Assembly: GCA_034687125.1 (NCBI GenBank)
Contig: JAQGBZ010000194.1
Span: 1 to 64,000, forward strand
Length of the DNA stretch: 64,000 bases
Direction of reading: 5' to 3'
Source: Neelides folsomi
Taxonomy: Eukaryota > Arthropoda > Collembola > Neelipleona > Neelidae
Shown here: positions 1-10,946 of the stretch, piece by piece
Layout: each line of letters starts with the position of its first letter
How positions within the stretch are numbered: position 1 is the stretch's first letter
The notes under the pieces: generated by a model
Database searches by the model: none
What the model saw: only the letters and a program-made list of their open reading frames with translations
What the model was told of the DNA's origin: nothing
Made by a program: the position numbers and the translations under genes

Positions 1-2259
1 CTAATTGAAACGAGATTGCACAGGTCAGTTTTAATATCTCTTTAATAACACTTTTCTTTTCCAAAAACTTCAATTTGTTAAACAATTGTGAGGAATTGAA
101 ACGAGAAAGAAAAGGGATGAAATGAGAGAAAGGTAAGCGAGCCAACTCATTTGGCCAACATATATTTGCTCGGGTGGTAAATGAGTTTCTTACTACTTGT
201 ATTAGAGCCTGTAAAAAACTGTCTGGATAAGGTATTCACTTGTTTTAGATTCCTCTATTCAATCATTTGCTACAATATTATGTATACGGTTAATGATTAA
301 ATAAAGAGAGTTTACACAGAATTCTGTGCTCATTGTGGTGTTAGTACACAAATAATGAAATTATTTATGCAAACGAATGCGTTTTCATGAGGCCAATTAA
401 CAATAATGCAAAGAGTATTTCGTGCTCAACATTAGCAATACGGTGGTACGAGTATTACACATGGTAAATTAAGAAGCGGAGTAGAATACATGAAATACTG
501 TACATTATTATACTGAGGATATACCTACAGTTATACTCATAATGTTAAAGTACATAAAGGGAAAGATAATTAATAAGGTGTGATCAGCCTTTATAAATAC
601 GCCATTATACTACTTTATTCTTATAAAGTAATCAAATATTGGGGACGTTAATTTCTTAAAGGAGTGTTCCATATTCCATAATCGAAAATGTAAGATCATT
701 CCATAATTAAAAACTATCAGTATGGCTAAATATTGGGGTTTTTGATGGAGAAAGGGAGAAAAGAGTTGAAAGGATTTAGAAGGTAAAAAAGTATAAAGGG
801 TTTGGTAAGAAGTGGATTGATTCCCCGCAGTGGTCTCGTGGATGGGAAAGGAGGAATTTGGTTAATGGTTCCCCATTTCCTTTTGAGTCTCTCAAACAGG
901 TTGTTCATTAAGTCAATCAACAGGCATGTGAGTGAGTTTCCCTTCCCACTAATCACTTAATTGAACTCAATTTATTACTCATTGCTTAATTTACCACCAT
1001 CAGGGTTCGATATGAGAAATTGTAAAGGACAATGAAAGGAGAAATCCAAAGAAAGTTCTCAACATTCAAAGGAATTCTTCTCGAGTCGTCGGTTTTTTGT
1101 GTATAAAATACCATTATTGTTCGGGCGAATGAGCGGAATTCAATCTTATAAAAAGGAAATTCCTTCACAACCAACCTCGAGACTTTTAGTGCATTTCCTC
1201 ATCCTAAATAAATAAATAGCTATTTTTGCAATGCAACAAATGTTTTGTTAAATTGAACTGCCCAAAATAATATTTTTATTATATTAAATTATCGACAATC
1301 ATGACAAAATTATCAATGGTGTTTTCCATGTATAAGAAATGTATATAGAGTAAATTGGTATGCATAACCCAAATTGTATGAAAATATTATAAAATCCAAA
1401 AGGGCAAGAATAAGAAAAATCGTCAACGCCGTCACTTCGACATGACGCAATGCACAAGAGGCGTCCTGAATAATGAAAACACACAATTGTCCTTTCTTAT
1501 GCGAATACAATTTGAATCCCTGGAACTCGACGGAATCTCGAAGGTAAAACAAGTGAAATGCTCACTTTTGTGAATACATATAGCCCGTGTGTGTATTACT
1601 GTGTATGTATGAGAGAACAAATATGAAAATAAGTCCAGAGTGTTGTCCCGCATCTTTTGCCTTAATTATTCCCTGCTTCCTCCCTCCCAATTCAAAAGTT
1701 TAATCATAAAATTCTCTCTCCACTTCTCCAAAGAAAGAACTTTCCTCCTCCCACGTCTTCCCTGCGCAATTCCCCGCTCCGTAAATCATCAGACAAATTT
1801 TCGCACAAAAACACATGCCCAGTCCTCATTAATTCAAAAGCTCTTTTCCATATATAAATATCTGCAAACAGGGCTGGTTCAATACTCCCATATACTCCAC
1901 ATGGTCCAGTCACAAGTCTTACATTTTAAGCAAGTTCTCATTAACAACTCTTGGTCCCTGTAAATGTGAATTTGAATGAGAAATGATTAAAAGCACGTTT
2001 TGGCTAAAGACACTTTTATTCCACATAATAATTTAACATTAGTAATATTATAATGTTTGATCATCAAAGCATGAATGTAATATTAAACGATTGATAAGTT
2101 AAAGCATAATAATTATAAGTATAAATAATTCAACTGTCTTAAATACTAAAAATTAAATAATTTGCCCTCTACACATCTTACTATTAATATTAATAATAAT
2201 AAATACATACAAATACATTGCAGGGGTTCTACAAATATAACAATACCGTATAACTATTC
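1..2259. other. AT-rich intergenic sequence, no gene recognised
   Basis: No open frame here resembles a known protein, and the short open frames (none above about 110 codons) have low-complexity or arbitrary composition. No tRNA, rRNA or transposon protein was recognised. The stretch from about 1670 to 1800 is pyrimidine-rich on the plus strand and opens frames on both strands, which is what biased composition produces. It may be ordinary intergenic DNA or part of an intron of a gene to the left. Confidence 0.6.
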
Positions 2260-2385
2260 ATATCATGAGATTTTTTTATTTCAAAACCCCGACGTTGTCG
2301 CAAGATCCCCAAAATTACATGTTACTTATTATATGGAAAACTTGCGACAAGGTCGGGGTTTCGAAATAAAAAAATCTCATGATAT
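2260..2385. repeat. 126-bp hairpin: 45-bp inverted repeat, MITE-like
   Basis: The left arm 2260-2304 is the reverse complement of the right arm 2341-2385 with only two mismatches; the loop is the 36 bases 2305-2340. Each arm runs from an outer TATCATGAGAT block through a T-rich run to a C-rich core ending GTCGCAAG. A TA dinucleotide lies at the matching outer position of each arm (2261-2262 and 2383-2384), so the element may be a 120-bp miniature inverted-repeat transposon flanked by a TA target duplication, as in Tc1/mariner or related groups. No transposase is encoded. A transcribed hairpin that feeds small RNAs is an alternative. The inverted repeat itself is certain; the MITE reading is inference. 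Confidence 0.85.
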
Positions 2386-4503
2386 TATAATTTATACAAT
2401 GACTCAATAAGTCATTATATATAAATCAATACAAAATCTGTAATATACAATTTATTTCCTTTTAATGGATTTAATATTTTCTCAAGTTAAATTGTAGTAA
2501 ATCTGTTGTATAACTATGATAAATATTATGTAGGTATTTAGGCATAATGGCTATGTATTTAATAATTCCCCAATTGCCAATTATTTTAAGAATAATTAAG
2601 ATAAATTATTATTAATATAATTAAATATTTAATACCATTTAAAATATTTAAATAAATATTTCTGCACCCTACAATGAAAAGTGTGGTTGTTCCCCAAAAG
2701 TTACATTTAAGGTTATTTTGTTCCATTATTTGATATTATTAAACCAAATAGCTTGAATATTTCGGAAGCTATTGAAGTATTTTCAGATAAACGCACGTAT
2801 GATCTCAGTCATGACAGTCGCTTTGTGTCAACTCACAAAAGCTTCTAGTATAAATAGCAACTCATATTATGTAACTAGAAAAAGAGGAAAACAGAGCGAG
2901 TCTGATATGAATGATACTTCTATTCTGAGAGTCCTTAAACATCTAAACGAGTATACATGAGAGGGGAAGGGAAATAATTGTTGAATTTATTATTCAACAG
3001 ACCCACATCCAGTTTTGATTGAAGGTATTTGAGGCGTGATGGGAGATAGCAGGGCTGAATCTCCCTATCATTCCCCCCACCATTTCTCCCTTCCTATTTC
3101 TAGTCAGTGTGGAGAGCTCTTCCTCGAGGTAAACACTAGGGTGGAAAATTGCATTTCAAACTCAATTCGAGGAACAAGGTAATTCAACGTATGAATATGA
3201 AATCCATCATGAAAAGAAAAAGCACTTCATAAATCTCACGATCTGAATAAATAAATACTTTATATTAAAGAGAAAATTGAGTGAAAATAAATTTAGGGGT
3301 CTAGGAAATTTTAAACCTTTATTTTCATATAAATATATTACAAGGGTTCGTTTCAAGTATAAGAGTTGATCGTAAAAGTTCTCAACTTTAACTTTATATC
3401 AAACAAACAAACGATAAGATATTTTAACTTGTCCTTTATTATTATATTCATAAATTCATATAAAGCCTTCAATATCAAAATAAACCAGTTTCGATCAAAT
3501 ATTCAAAAATGAATTAGAAACTCTCTGAAGGAATGAAACCTCAAACAAGGAAGCCAATTTGTAGTGAATAGTAAATGAAGCAATTATGCCTCTCCTGTAT
3601 TATTGATTTAAAATCAACCCAAACGCAAATATTTCCCCCAAACGCAAATATTTAAATAAAAAAGATTGAATCCATCGTACAAAATGCAGGTAATATGCAC
3701 CTTGAATAAAAAATTTAAACTATAAAATGTCACAGATCTTCAACAATAGTCCTCAACTAATAGTATTGATATAAACTATTCTGATTAATAATACAAGCAT
3801 TGTTTTACTAACTAAATAACAGTATTAGGTATTGTAAAGTGTAATGAATCAATGTAATGAATCAATCTAATCAAATTACAAATGCTTATCAATTGCAATT
3901 TACTACTTAAATATTGTTAGCCCCTTTCAGAGAAATGTGGAAATGTGTTTTAAAGGTACTTTAAATTAATTACTTCATCCATTTCCTTCCAAATTGAACG
4001 AAATCAAATCTCAGAGAGACAATGTAAGTAATGAGGAGACTTAAGCTTTGTTCTTAAGATTAATAACTTGAGTAAGATATGATCCAATTTGATGCAATGG
4101 GGTAAGGATATGATCAAATTAAGATAATATGTATAAAGGAGACTATATTTATATAAGAGAGGATTAAATCCTGTATACCTTAATTCCTATTGCATCTTCA
4201 TCCTTTCAAGATTTTCTTATAAGCATACCATAATACCTAAATAGATTAAATAAATGAAGAAACGGCGGTTTTGGTTGACTGATGGTCCCATCTTCCACTT
4301 CTCCCTTGAGGTTCCCCTCGATCCCCTCACGACCTCAACTTTCAAACTCCAACTCAACTCATCGTGTTATGTACAAGAGTCCTTAAATTAGAGCTGAACC
4401 CTTATAATTAACATTAATTATCCCTCCGTATATCATAGTAAATTAGCTTTATAGTGTTTCGGAAAAACGTGTCCCAAAAGTGGAGAGAATCAAAATCACA
4501 TTT
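2386..4503. other. Intergenic sequence with minor direct repeats
   Basis: No coding region is supported. Minor local structure includes a 17-base word present twice (3618-3634 and 3637-3653) with two bases between, a short tandem duplication of a TGTAATGAATCAA-type word around 3840-3866, and a small hairpin near 2981-2999. The right end should hold the 3' untranslated region of the minus-strand sorting nexin, but no canonical AATAAA is visible on the minus strand just below 4504. Confidence 0.5.
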
Positions 4504-7500
4504 TCAAACGATGCATTTCGCTTCAGGCAAGAAAGTCTCCCAGTGTTTGGCCAGCTGAAAATAAACATTTCTTTTAGTTTTAGCTCAACAGAAAAACGGA
4601 ACGGGAGGAGGTTGGCAATTTGAACTATATTAAATATTTATGTTTAAAAAACAACTATGAATTATGTATTTGTTAAAGTTAAAATAAATGGAGGGCATGA
4701 AGGAATTAAAAAAGAGCAAGAGGGACATTGGGAGTGAAAGAGTGAAACGAGGGTTTAATAAAGATGAAATGTGGACAGCTCGTAAGGTTTCCTCGGGAAG
4801 TAATGGCTTTTTTCCATTAAACCTAACTGTTGGGGAGAATGTGTAATTAGTCATTAGCCCTACCTCGGTCTGGTGAGAGAAGAGAGACTCAAGGTATTTG
4901 ACAATGATCCGCTTAAACTCTTTGACACGAGCAGTCTCGAACAACTCCAACTCCTTCTTGATGATCGCCGAGATGGAATTGAACTCCTCTTGGCTTCTTT
5001 CAACCTTCGACTCCCACTATACTCATAAGGATAGGGAGCATTAAAGACAGGCAAGGATCGTTAGCCCAAATAAATAAATACCTCCACGACTTCTTCTCTC
5101 GCTTGGGCCAAGCGGTCGTTTTTCCCTTGTACTTCCATCTTCGCCTTCGCCTCGCGTTTCTTGTTCAGCATTTGTTGAGCATGTTGCCACGTTTGGTAAG
5201 TCTTCACCCGCTCATGAAATACGTCCTGGAATATTCATTTTTAATTAATGAAACAAATAAAAGATTTCCGTTATACATTTGTTTAATAAAAGTTAAAATA
5301 AACAATAAATATAAAATAATATTTATTATAAAATACATAAAGTTCAGAGTTGGATATACAGTATATGTATTGATTATTAAATTATAAACTTTAAGAATAG
5401 GAAGTTAAAAAGAATTAAATGTTAGATCAAAAGGAAGAATAATGACAAAAACCTCATACCTTAACAGATCCAATTAAAGCTATGTAATCCTTGAGCAATT
5501 CTGAGAATAGGAAGAAGTCGGAGTTAGCTTGTTCGCTATGAGCTTGTTCCACCTGAAGGTACAAACATTTTTGAAATGATAAATAATTAACTAGGACTTA
5601 AACAAAGTAGATTCGTAAAAGAACTAATTAAAAAATGTATTGAGCTTCTCGACTAATTAGCCTTGTTTTTCCTCATTGGGCTGGAAAATGCGATTAGCCT
5701 GAAGGGCTTAAATGTTTCAGTTTATACTTAAATAACAAAGGTTAGATATCTATCCTGGATTTCGTGGTTCTTTCATAAAGAGATCTTCAAGGGATTCATT
5801 TCGATTACCATAAGCTTTAAAATAAGCATTAGACATTTAAAGGAATCCAATTTGTCATTTGTAACAAACCTTTTCCTCGACTTCGGCTAGTTGAGCGAGA
5901 GCTCTAGCGAGCCCAGTATGTTCTTCTGAATTGCTTAGAACGGCGGCCGACTTTGCAAATGATCCCGTACACACTGCCAACTCTCTTCGGTTCAATACAA
6001 GGAGCTCAATCGAAGTATGGACCTTACGAAGTTGAGCCTCGAGGGCGTCAATGTTCTGAACCTTTTCTTCAAACCACTAAAAGAATTTGAAAAATGTTTG
6101 AAAAATACCAAATGATGAATACAATAAACTTCTATTACGTATTTAATAGTTAAATTGTAAGAACTCACTTGATCAGATTCATCCATTTTATACGAAATTT
6201 TATTCACGGTCTCTCCAACTTTGTTGAAAAGTCGGACAAATCCAGCACCACTGAAGGCCGAAGTGCTCGTCGCTTTCGGCAAATCAGAGTCAATTTCAAG
6301 AAAATCTCTATAATCTGGATCAACGCGGAGAGTCGGATGAGCTGCGCACCGATTTAAGAATCGTTCAAGTGTTGCTCTTCTTTTTTCAATAAAATCCGTA
6401 TGATTATTGGCAGAAGGGTTTGAATCTCCTTGAGCTGTGATTTTGATTTTGGTTGTTCCAATCACGTTCTTTTCAGGAGCAGGAGGAACAATCCGACCCT
6501 AATCGAATAAAAATTAAATGTAATATTTCCTTTAATTTACAATAACTGGATTTGATAAATGACTTAAATGAGCAGTACTAAATTTTGTATCAGTATTTTA
6601 TAATAATCACCTTTTTGACATGCTTCTCCGCTAATTTAGAATGTAAACCTAAGAAATCTGAAAATCGTCTCCAGACTGCAAATTCTTTTCTTCTGAACAA
6701 TGCTATATTGGTTCTTGTTGTGACTCGGTAAACCATAAACCCTGACATTCCTTCCCCTTGTTTCTGTGGTTCGGTCACAGTGATCTCCAAGTATTGTCCT
6801 TCTTCATCACCACCACCCCTGGCATCCTGAAAACCATTCATCATTTAATAAATACAGTTATACCTAATATAATTAATAAATAATTTTTTGTATAACTACA
6901 ATTAAATATTTTAAAATTTTATATTTACCTCTTGTCCTATTCTAATAGTGTTTTTGTTTTCAGGTCTCATCTCAAATGGAATCTTAGCTCCAGTTTCATT
7001 CTGAAAATAAACAAATTACATTAAACAGAATTCAATGGATATTTGTATTTATATCTGTATTTGTATTTGTAAAAACTAAAACTAAAAGCTATGTTAAATT
7101 GCAAATTATTAATAATTAACCTTTCTTAAGAAAGAAAATATATTTCTCATTTCTAATTGCATGAGGTGACAATGTTTAATTTCTAATAAAAGTAAGCAAT
7201 TCCTCTAATATGATTCAAATTCGGAGTTGGACAACCAAAGAAAAAATTATGGGTAAAGAGTTGGGACTTAAGAAGTAAGAGAGAAATCCCTATTCTTAAA
7301 GATAAGAAGTATGAATCAGAGAAATCTAAGAATGGTAATAAGGAGCTTACGGAATGAGTCATATGTTGTGTGGTACTTTGGCCAGGCTGTGGAATCTCTT
7401 GATAAGCTTTCTGAGGGTCCATTTTCTCAACTCCGTCTTTTTTCATTGTAGTCGGAACAACAGCTGGGTTCATTTCTCCAAAAATATCCTCTTCGTCCGA

Positions 7501-7834
7501 CTCAGTGAACTTGACGGTCTTCGTCGAGGGAAATTCGTCTTCGTCATTTAAATCAATTTCATCGTCTCCTTGAATTGTCCGATCTGTATCTGTCATTGGA
7601 CTCTGAACAAGATATTTAAAGTATTATAGACTTATCATTGTAATAGTTATTATAAACATCAATGTTTACATATTTGAAAAATAAATTAATTCGGAATTAG
7701 ATAAAAAGATAAATGGATAGATAAAATGGAATTACCTCTAATGCAGATTTGAATATATCGTCCTCATCATCAACGAACAAAAGTTTTTTCCCAGTACCAA
7801 CTTCGTTCCCGTTCGCCTTTTCGCTCTCAGACAT
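4504..7834 (-). CDS. Sorting nexin, SNX1/SNX2 type (PX-BAR, retromer/ESCPE-1)
   Basis: The protein bends endosomal membranes and sorts cargo in the retromer/ESCPE-1 pathway. Coding exons, in order of translation: 7834-7736, 7602-7351, 7000-6929, 6826-6611, 6498-6169, 6076-5870, 5552-5460, 5225-5082, 5016-4864, 4554-4504. These give 538 residues; human SNX1 and SNX2 have about 520. All introns are GT-AG and all are phase 0. Residues 1-140 are acidic and disordered, with two D-I-F motifs (DDEDDIF 22-28, DEEDIF 69-74). A PX domain spans about 148-270, with the phosphoinositide-pocket RRF in VWRRFSDFL, a PPAPEK stretch and EKRRATLERFLNR. A BAR coiled-coil follows, about 290-538, ending HWETFLPEAK as in SNX1/2. 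The start ATG at 7834 is the first in frame. A small non-coding exon ending near 7930 is possible, since a GTATGT donor follows it. Insects usually have one SNX1/SNX2 orthologue, so I do not choose between names. Confidence 0.93.
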
Positions 7835-8986
7835 TGTCTTCAAAAGTTTATTCAAAAAATACAGTTATAAAATAAAATATAAAGTAATCGACAAATTGTT
7901 TAAATGAGTAATAAAGTAATAACACATACCACTTGTTGGATCTAAAGATGATTATTGATTGTCAAATAGAAAATGTGACAATATATTTGGGACGGATATC
8001 CGAAATTCCTTTAAAAATAAAACATAAATTAAATAATGAACACATATAAAGTCCAAACTATCATAAACAATATAGCCGAGAAAATGATTTTATAGATTAC
8101 TCAAAGTGCCATGGTCAAAAATTAAACATTTGCCAAACACAATATTTAAAATACTTAATATTTTTATAGCTAATTCCTCCTCCTAACCAGGAAGCATTCA
8201 GTAAGTAGATTATGTGTTTTAAATATGAAACATGGCTTCAACTGAAGAGTAAAGGTAATTTTGCAATTTTAGACACGCCTACAAAAGAGCAAATTAGTTT
8301 TGCACATTCGTGCATGCAAAAAATATTACAACACATCAGACAATAGGCAGATCAATATTTACGACATGTTTGGATAAAAGACAAGTTAATAATTAAATAA
8401 ATTATTTGGCTTACCGAGACTGTATGACAGCCAAACTTCAACTCAACGCTAAAAAATAATAAAAGTATTTTACAAGAGTAGCAAAAGGACGTCGAACAAG
8501 GGCAAAATGGGCCTTATTAACTCAAAATCGCGAGTTTGACTGACTGGTATTCAAAAATGCATTAGGGATGAGAATCGAATGTCATCCTCACCTATATGGT
8601 CTATGAATCCCTATAATAAATATTTTAATATTTATAATATCCACTATTTCACTTCAATGCAATTTGGGAATCTTCTCAAATTTAAATCATCTGCCCAAGG
8701 AGACATCTTCTGCACTCAAACCCCTGATAGATCCTTTTTTATAGAGATGGCAGTGAACCAATGAGAACTATTCTTTTACCATACACAATACACCAAGCAT
8801 AGAAATTTTATACGATCGTTATTTGTTGTTAATAAACACACATTGCATGCATTCGCTATATAAGGTAAACGAAGGTTATTTTGCCAATCAATTTTATATT
8901 GATAAAATATTGTTAATATTTAAGCATATAAATAATAAACTTGTAATCAATATTAATGTTTTAAAATTTTAATTACCAGTAAAGAG
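7835..8986. promoter_or_regulatory. Divergent intergenic region between sorting nexin and C2HC gene
   Basis: The two flanking genes are read outward from this 1.15-kb interval, so it must hold both promoters and 5' untranslated regions. A minus-strand GTATGT donor at 7929 and an acceptor near 7838 would fit a leader intron of the sorting nexin. On the plus strand, a pyrimidine-A run followed by CAG lies about 10 bases before the start codon at 8987 and could be the end of a leader intron of the zinc-finger gene. No TATA box or paired initiator was found that would settle the start sites. Confidence 0.45.
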
Positions 8987-9550
8987 ATGAATCATAATTC
9001 AAAGAGAAATGTTGGAGAAGTGTTTGAGAGGAATAAAGGGAGGAGTGTCCAATTGATACCTGCAGTATCCGCACCAGGAAGAATCGACAAAGCAATGAAT
9101 ACTCCCAAGAATGAAACTCAAAGTCAGACTCAAGTTTTAAGACAATTTGACGTGAGAAGCCGTCCAAAGCCGATCAGGAGAGAAGTGAGCACCGTGACAC
9201 AAGGGAGAATTAGAACTTTGGATAGATACAGAGCTCCGGAAACATTTCACGTTCCTCCTCAAATGCCGATACCTATAAAATCAATTGCAATTATTGATCG
9301 TAATTAAATATTTAATTAAATATTGGTTATTAATTATTAAAGCCACAAACTAGTGCATATTGGGTTATTAATTAAATTTGACCTTTTAGCGGACTCCGAT
9401 CTTTTCCTTAAAGTTGGTCTCAAAGCTTATGAACGTCATATGGAGCAACTTGTTCCTTGTTCTGTTTGCGGTAGGAGATTCTTTCCTGATAGGATCCAAC
9501 GACATGAAACTACTTGCGCTGCTGATCCTGTGAAGAGAGGGACATTTTAA
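8987..9550 (+). CDS. C2HC zinc-finger domain protein (ZC2HC1/FAM164-like)
   Basis: Two exons, 8987-9299 and 9390-9550, join in phase 1 (GATC|GTAATT donor, TTTTAG|CGG acceptor) to give 157 residues. The first 104 residues look disordered and basic, rich in K, R, Q and T. The second exon holds one compact zinc knuckle: Cys128, Cys131, His143 and Cys147 in PCSVCGRRFFPDRIQRHETT followed by C, the C-x2-C-x11-H-x3-C pattern of the zf-C2HC_2 family. ZC2HC1 proteins usually carry one or more such fingers and their biochemical role is poorly known, so no function is assigned. The short acidic-hydrophobic linker DSDLFLKVGLKAYERHMEQL precedes the finger. The reading frame closes at TAA 9548-9550, and a plus-strand AATAAA lies at 9608-9613. 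Identification as a C2HC finger is solid; the subfamily is uncertain. Confidence 0.8.
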
Positions 9551-9607
9551 CTTAAGAATTCATTTTCTAATCATGTTTCATTAAAAGACTGAACTAAAGT
9601 AAGAGAT

Positions 9608-9613
9608 AATAAA
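9608..9613 (+). promoter_or_regulatory. Poly(A) signal of the C2HC zinc-finger gene
   Basis: A canonical AATAAA lies 58 bases after the stop codon of the zinc-finger gene, which would give a short 3' untranslated region of roughly 75-90 bases. The position suits the compact spacing of this gene cluster. Confidence 0.55.
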
Positions 9614-10280
9614 TTACCAAAAAAATTTTGTGATTTACTCCGTTTATTTATTTATTCGTTCATGAAAAAGAATAAAAATGAGAAAAAAATGATAGCAAGA
9701 TTATGAGAAAATGAAAGTTGGTTATGAAGTATAATTTATCTTGGAAAAATATTCCCTAAATTATTATTAATCTGTTATATTTTAATGCTATGTATGAGTA
9801 TCTCATCATTTGCATCAAACAAGAGAACAAAAAGATTACAATAATGAGACTTTCTAGCAAACATAACCTAACTCCTGAACCATTTTGAGTTTAAATACTC
9901 GTATGAGTATGAGCTTTTGGAAAACTAAATAAATAGAATTCCTTGTAAAAAGAATTATAGATTATAGTTTTTAAAGAAAATTGAAACTTAAATAACGTGA
10001 TTTTTGGAATCATAAAAATAATTTTTCTCTACTTTATATACCATTTATGTATGGTACAAGTACAAGTTTTATAAGTATAAAAGTGGATACGTTGTATCAA
10101 CATGTAATTATTTCTAATTCAACTTGAATACTTCAACGGAACTTCTTGTGAACCTTAAATAAAAATTAAATGTAAGATTTAAATCTCATATTATCAACAA
10201 TGATATATTATTTGCGAATGATAAAAGATATTTAATTATTTCGATTTCTATAATAAATTAGATTATTTTTTATATTACAG
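9614..10280. other. Intergenic region and probable 5' leader of COA1-like gene
   Basis: This stretch is very AT-rich and shows no coding exon. It ends in a splice acceptor (TATATTACAG) directly abutting the COA1-like ATG, so it must contain an intron and, to its left, a non-coding or very short coding first exon that I cannot place. Confidence 0.5.
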
Positions 10281-10703
10281 ATGAAATTCCCATCAAACTC
10301 CACACTTGGACAAATTGCCGGCTTCGGAGGAATTCTCATTGGAGCGGCTTGTTACGGCATGTACTTCAAGATGCAAGAAAATCTTCGAAAGGCTCCATAT
10401 TACAAAGAAGCCCTTGAAAATGTGAAGAGACATCCACAACTTCGTCAACTCCTCGGAGATCCAATTTACTTCGGGAATGTGGATTTGGGTGATCGGTCAA
10501 AGAATTTTAATACGGGACATGAGGCTCATTTTGAAGTTCCTATCAAAGGAGCTAACAAGTCAGGAGCTCTCCATATCCAAGCTAAAAATGAGAATGAAGA
10601 TATAACAAAGCCCAAATGGATAATTACGACTCTCCAAATTTCGTTAAAAGATAATAAACTAGAAAGAATCGTTGTTCCTATTAAAAATAATAATGAGAAA
10701 TAG
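10281..10703 (+). CDS. COA1: Cytochrome c oxidase assembly factor 1-like (COA1/MITRAC15)
   Basis: The family acts in the mitochondrial inner membrane in early assembly of cytochrome c oxidase and, in animals, complex I. The exon encodes 140 residues. Residues 9-28 (LGQIAGFGGILIGAACYGMY) form one transmembrane helix. It is followed by the family's conserved soluble part: KMQENLRKAPYYKEALENVK, HPQLRQLLGDPI, a DLGDRSKNFN stretch, a VPIKGANKSGALHIQA strand pair, and a closing WIITTLQISLKDN strand. Animal COA1 proteins are about 140-150 residues, so this is full length. The ATG is the first base after a splice acceptor (TATTACAG|ATG), so an upstream exon exists. It is probably untranslated; a short upstream coding exon cannot be excluded because the frame is open at the junction. 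The tail runs convergently into the Pol I subunit gene, with 243 bases between the two stop codons. Confidence 0.88.
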   Translation: MKFPSNSTLGQIAGFGGILIGAACYGMYFKMQENLRKAPYYKEALENVKRHPQLRQLLGDPIYFGNVDLGDRSKNFNTGHEAHFEVPIKGANKSGALHIQAKNENEDITKPKWIITTLQISLKDNKLERIVVPIKNNNEK

Positions 10704-10721
10704 ATTGAGTAAATATTATTG

Positions 10722-10781
10722 TTTATTAACTACCTTACTTAAATTACCTAAAGTCCAAAGATGTTGTCATTTTATAATAAA
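10722..10781. promoter_or_regulatory. Interleaved poly(A) signals of convergent COA1-like and POLR1A genes
   Basis: A plus-strand AATAAA at 10776-10781 lies about 75 bases after the COA1-like stop codon. The only canonical AATAAA on the minus strand in the interval is the complement of TTTATT at 10722-10727, 220 bases after the POLR1A stop and nearer the other gene. If both are used, the two mature transcripts overlap tail to tail over most of the 243-base interval. A non-canonical ATTAAA for POLR1A (complement of TTTAAT near 10868) would avoid the overlap. Confidence 0.5.
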
Positions 10782-10946
10782 ATGTGTGCAATTTTAAAAT
10801 CAAGAAATTAATTTCATTTCTTCATTTTAAGATGATAAGATAAATTCATTTTTAAATAAAAAACATTTTTAATTCTTTAAATATAAATATTTAAAAGGTA
10901 GGTACAAGTTGATATATTTTACGGCTTGAGAACAATAACAATTTAG

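Noticed and set aside
3618-3653. Direct repeat considered as a CRISPR or satellite unit
   Set aside because: Only two 17-base copies with a 2-base gap; the genome is eukaryotic and no array exists.
6169-6357. Open frame antisense to sorting-nexin exon 5
   Set aside because: It is the complement of a confident coding exon and has no motif of its own.
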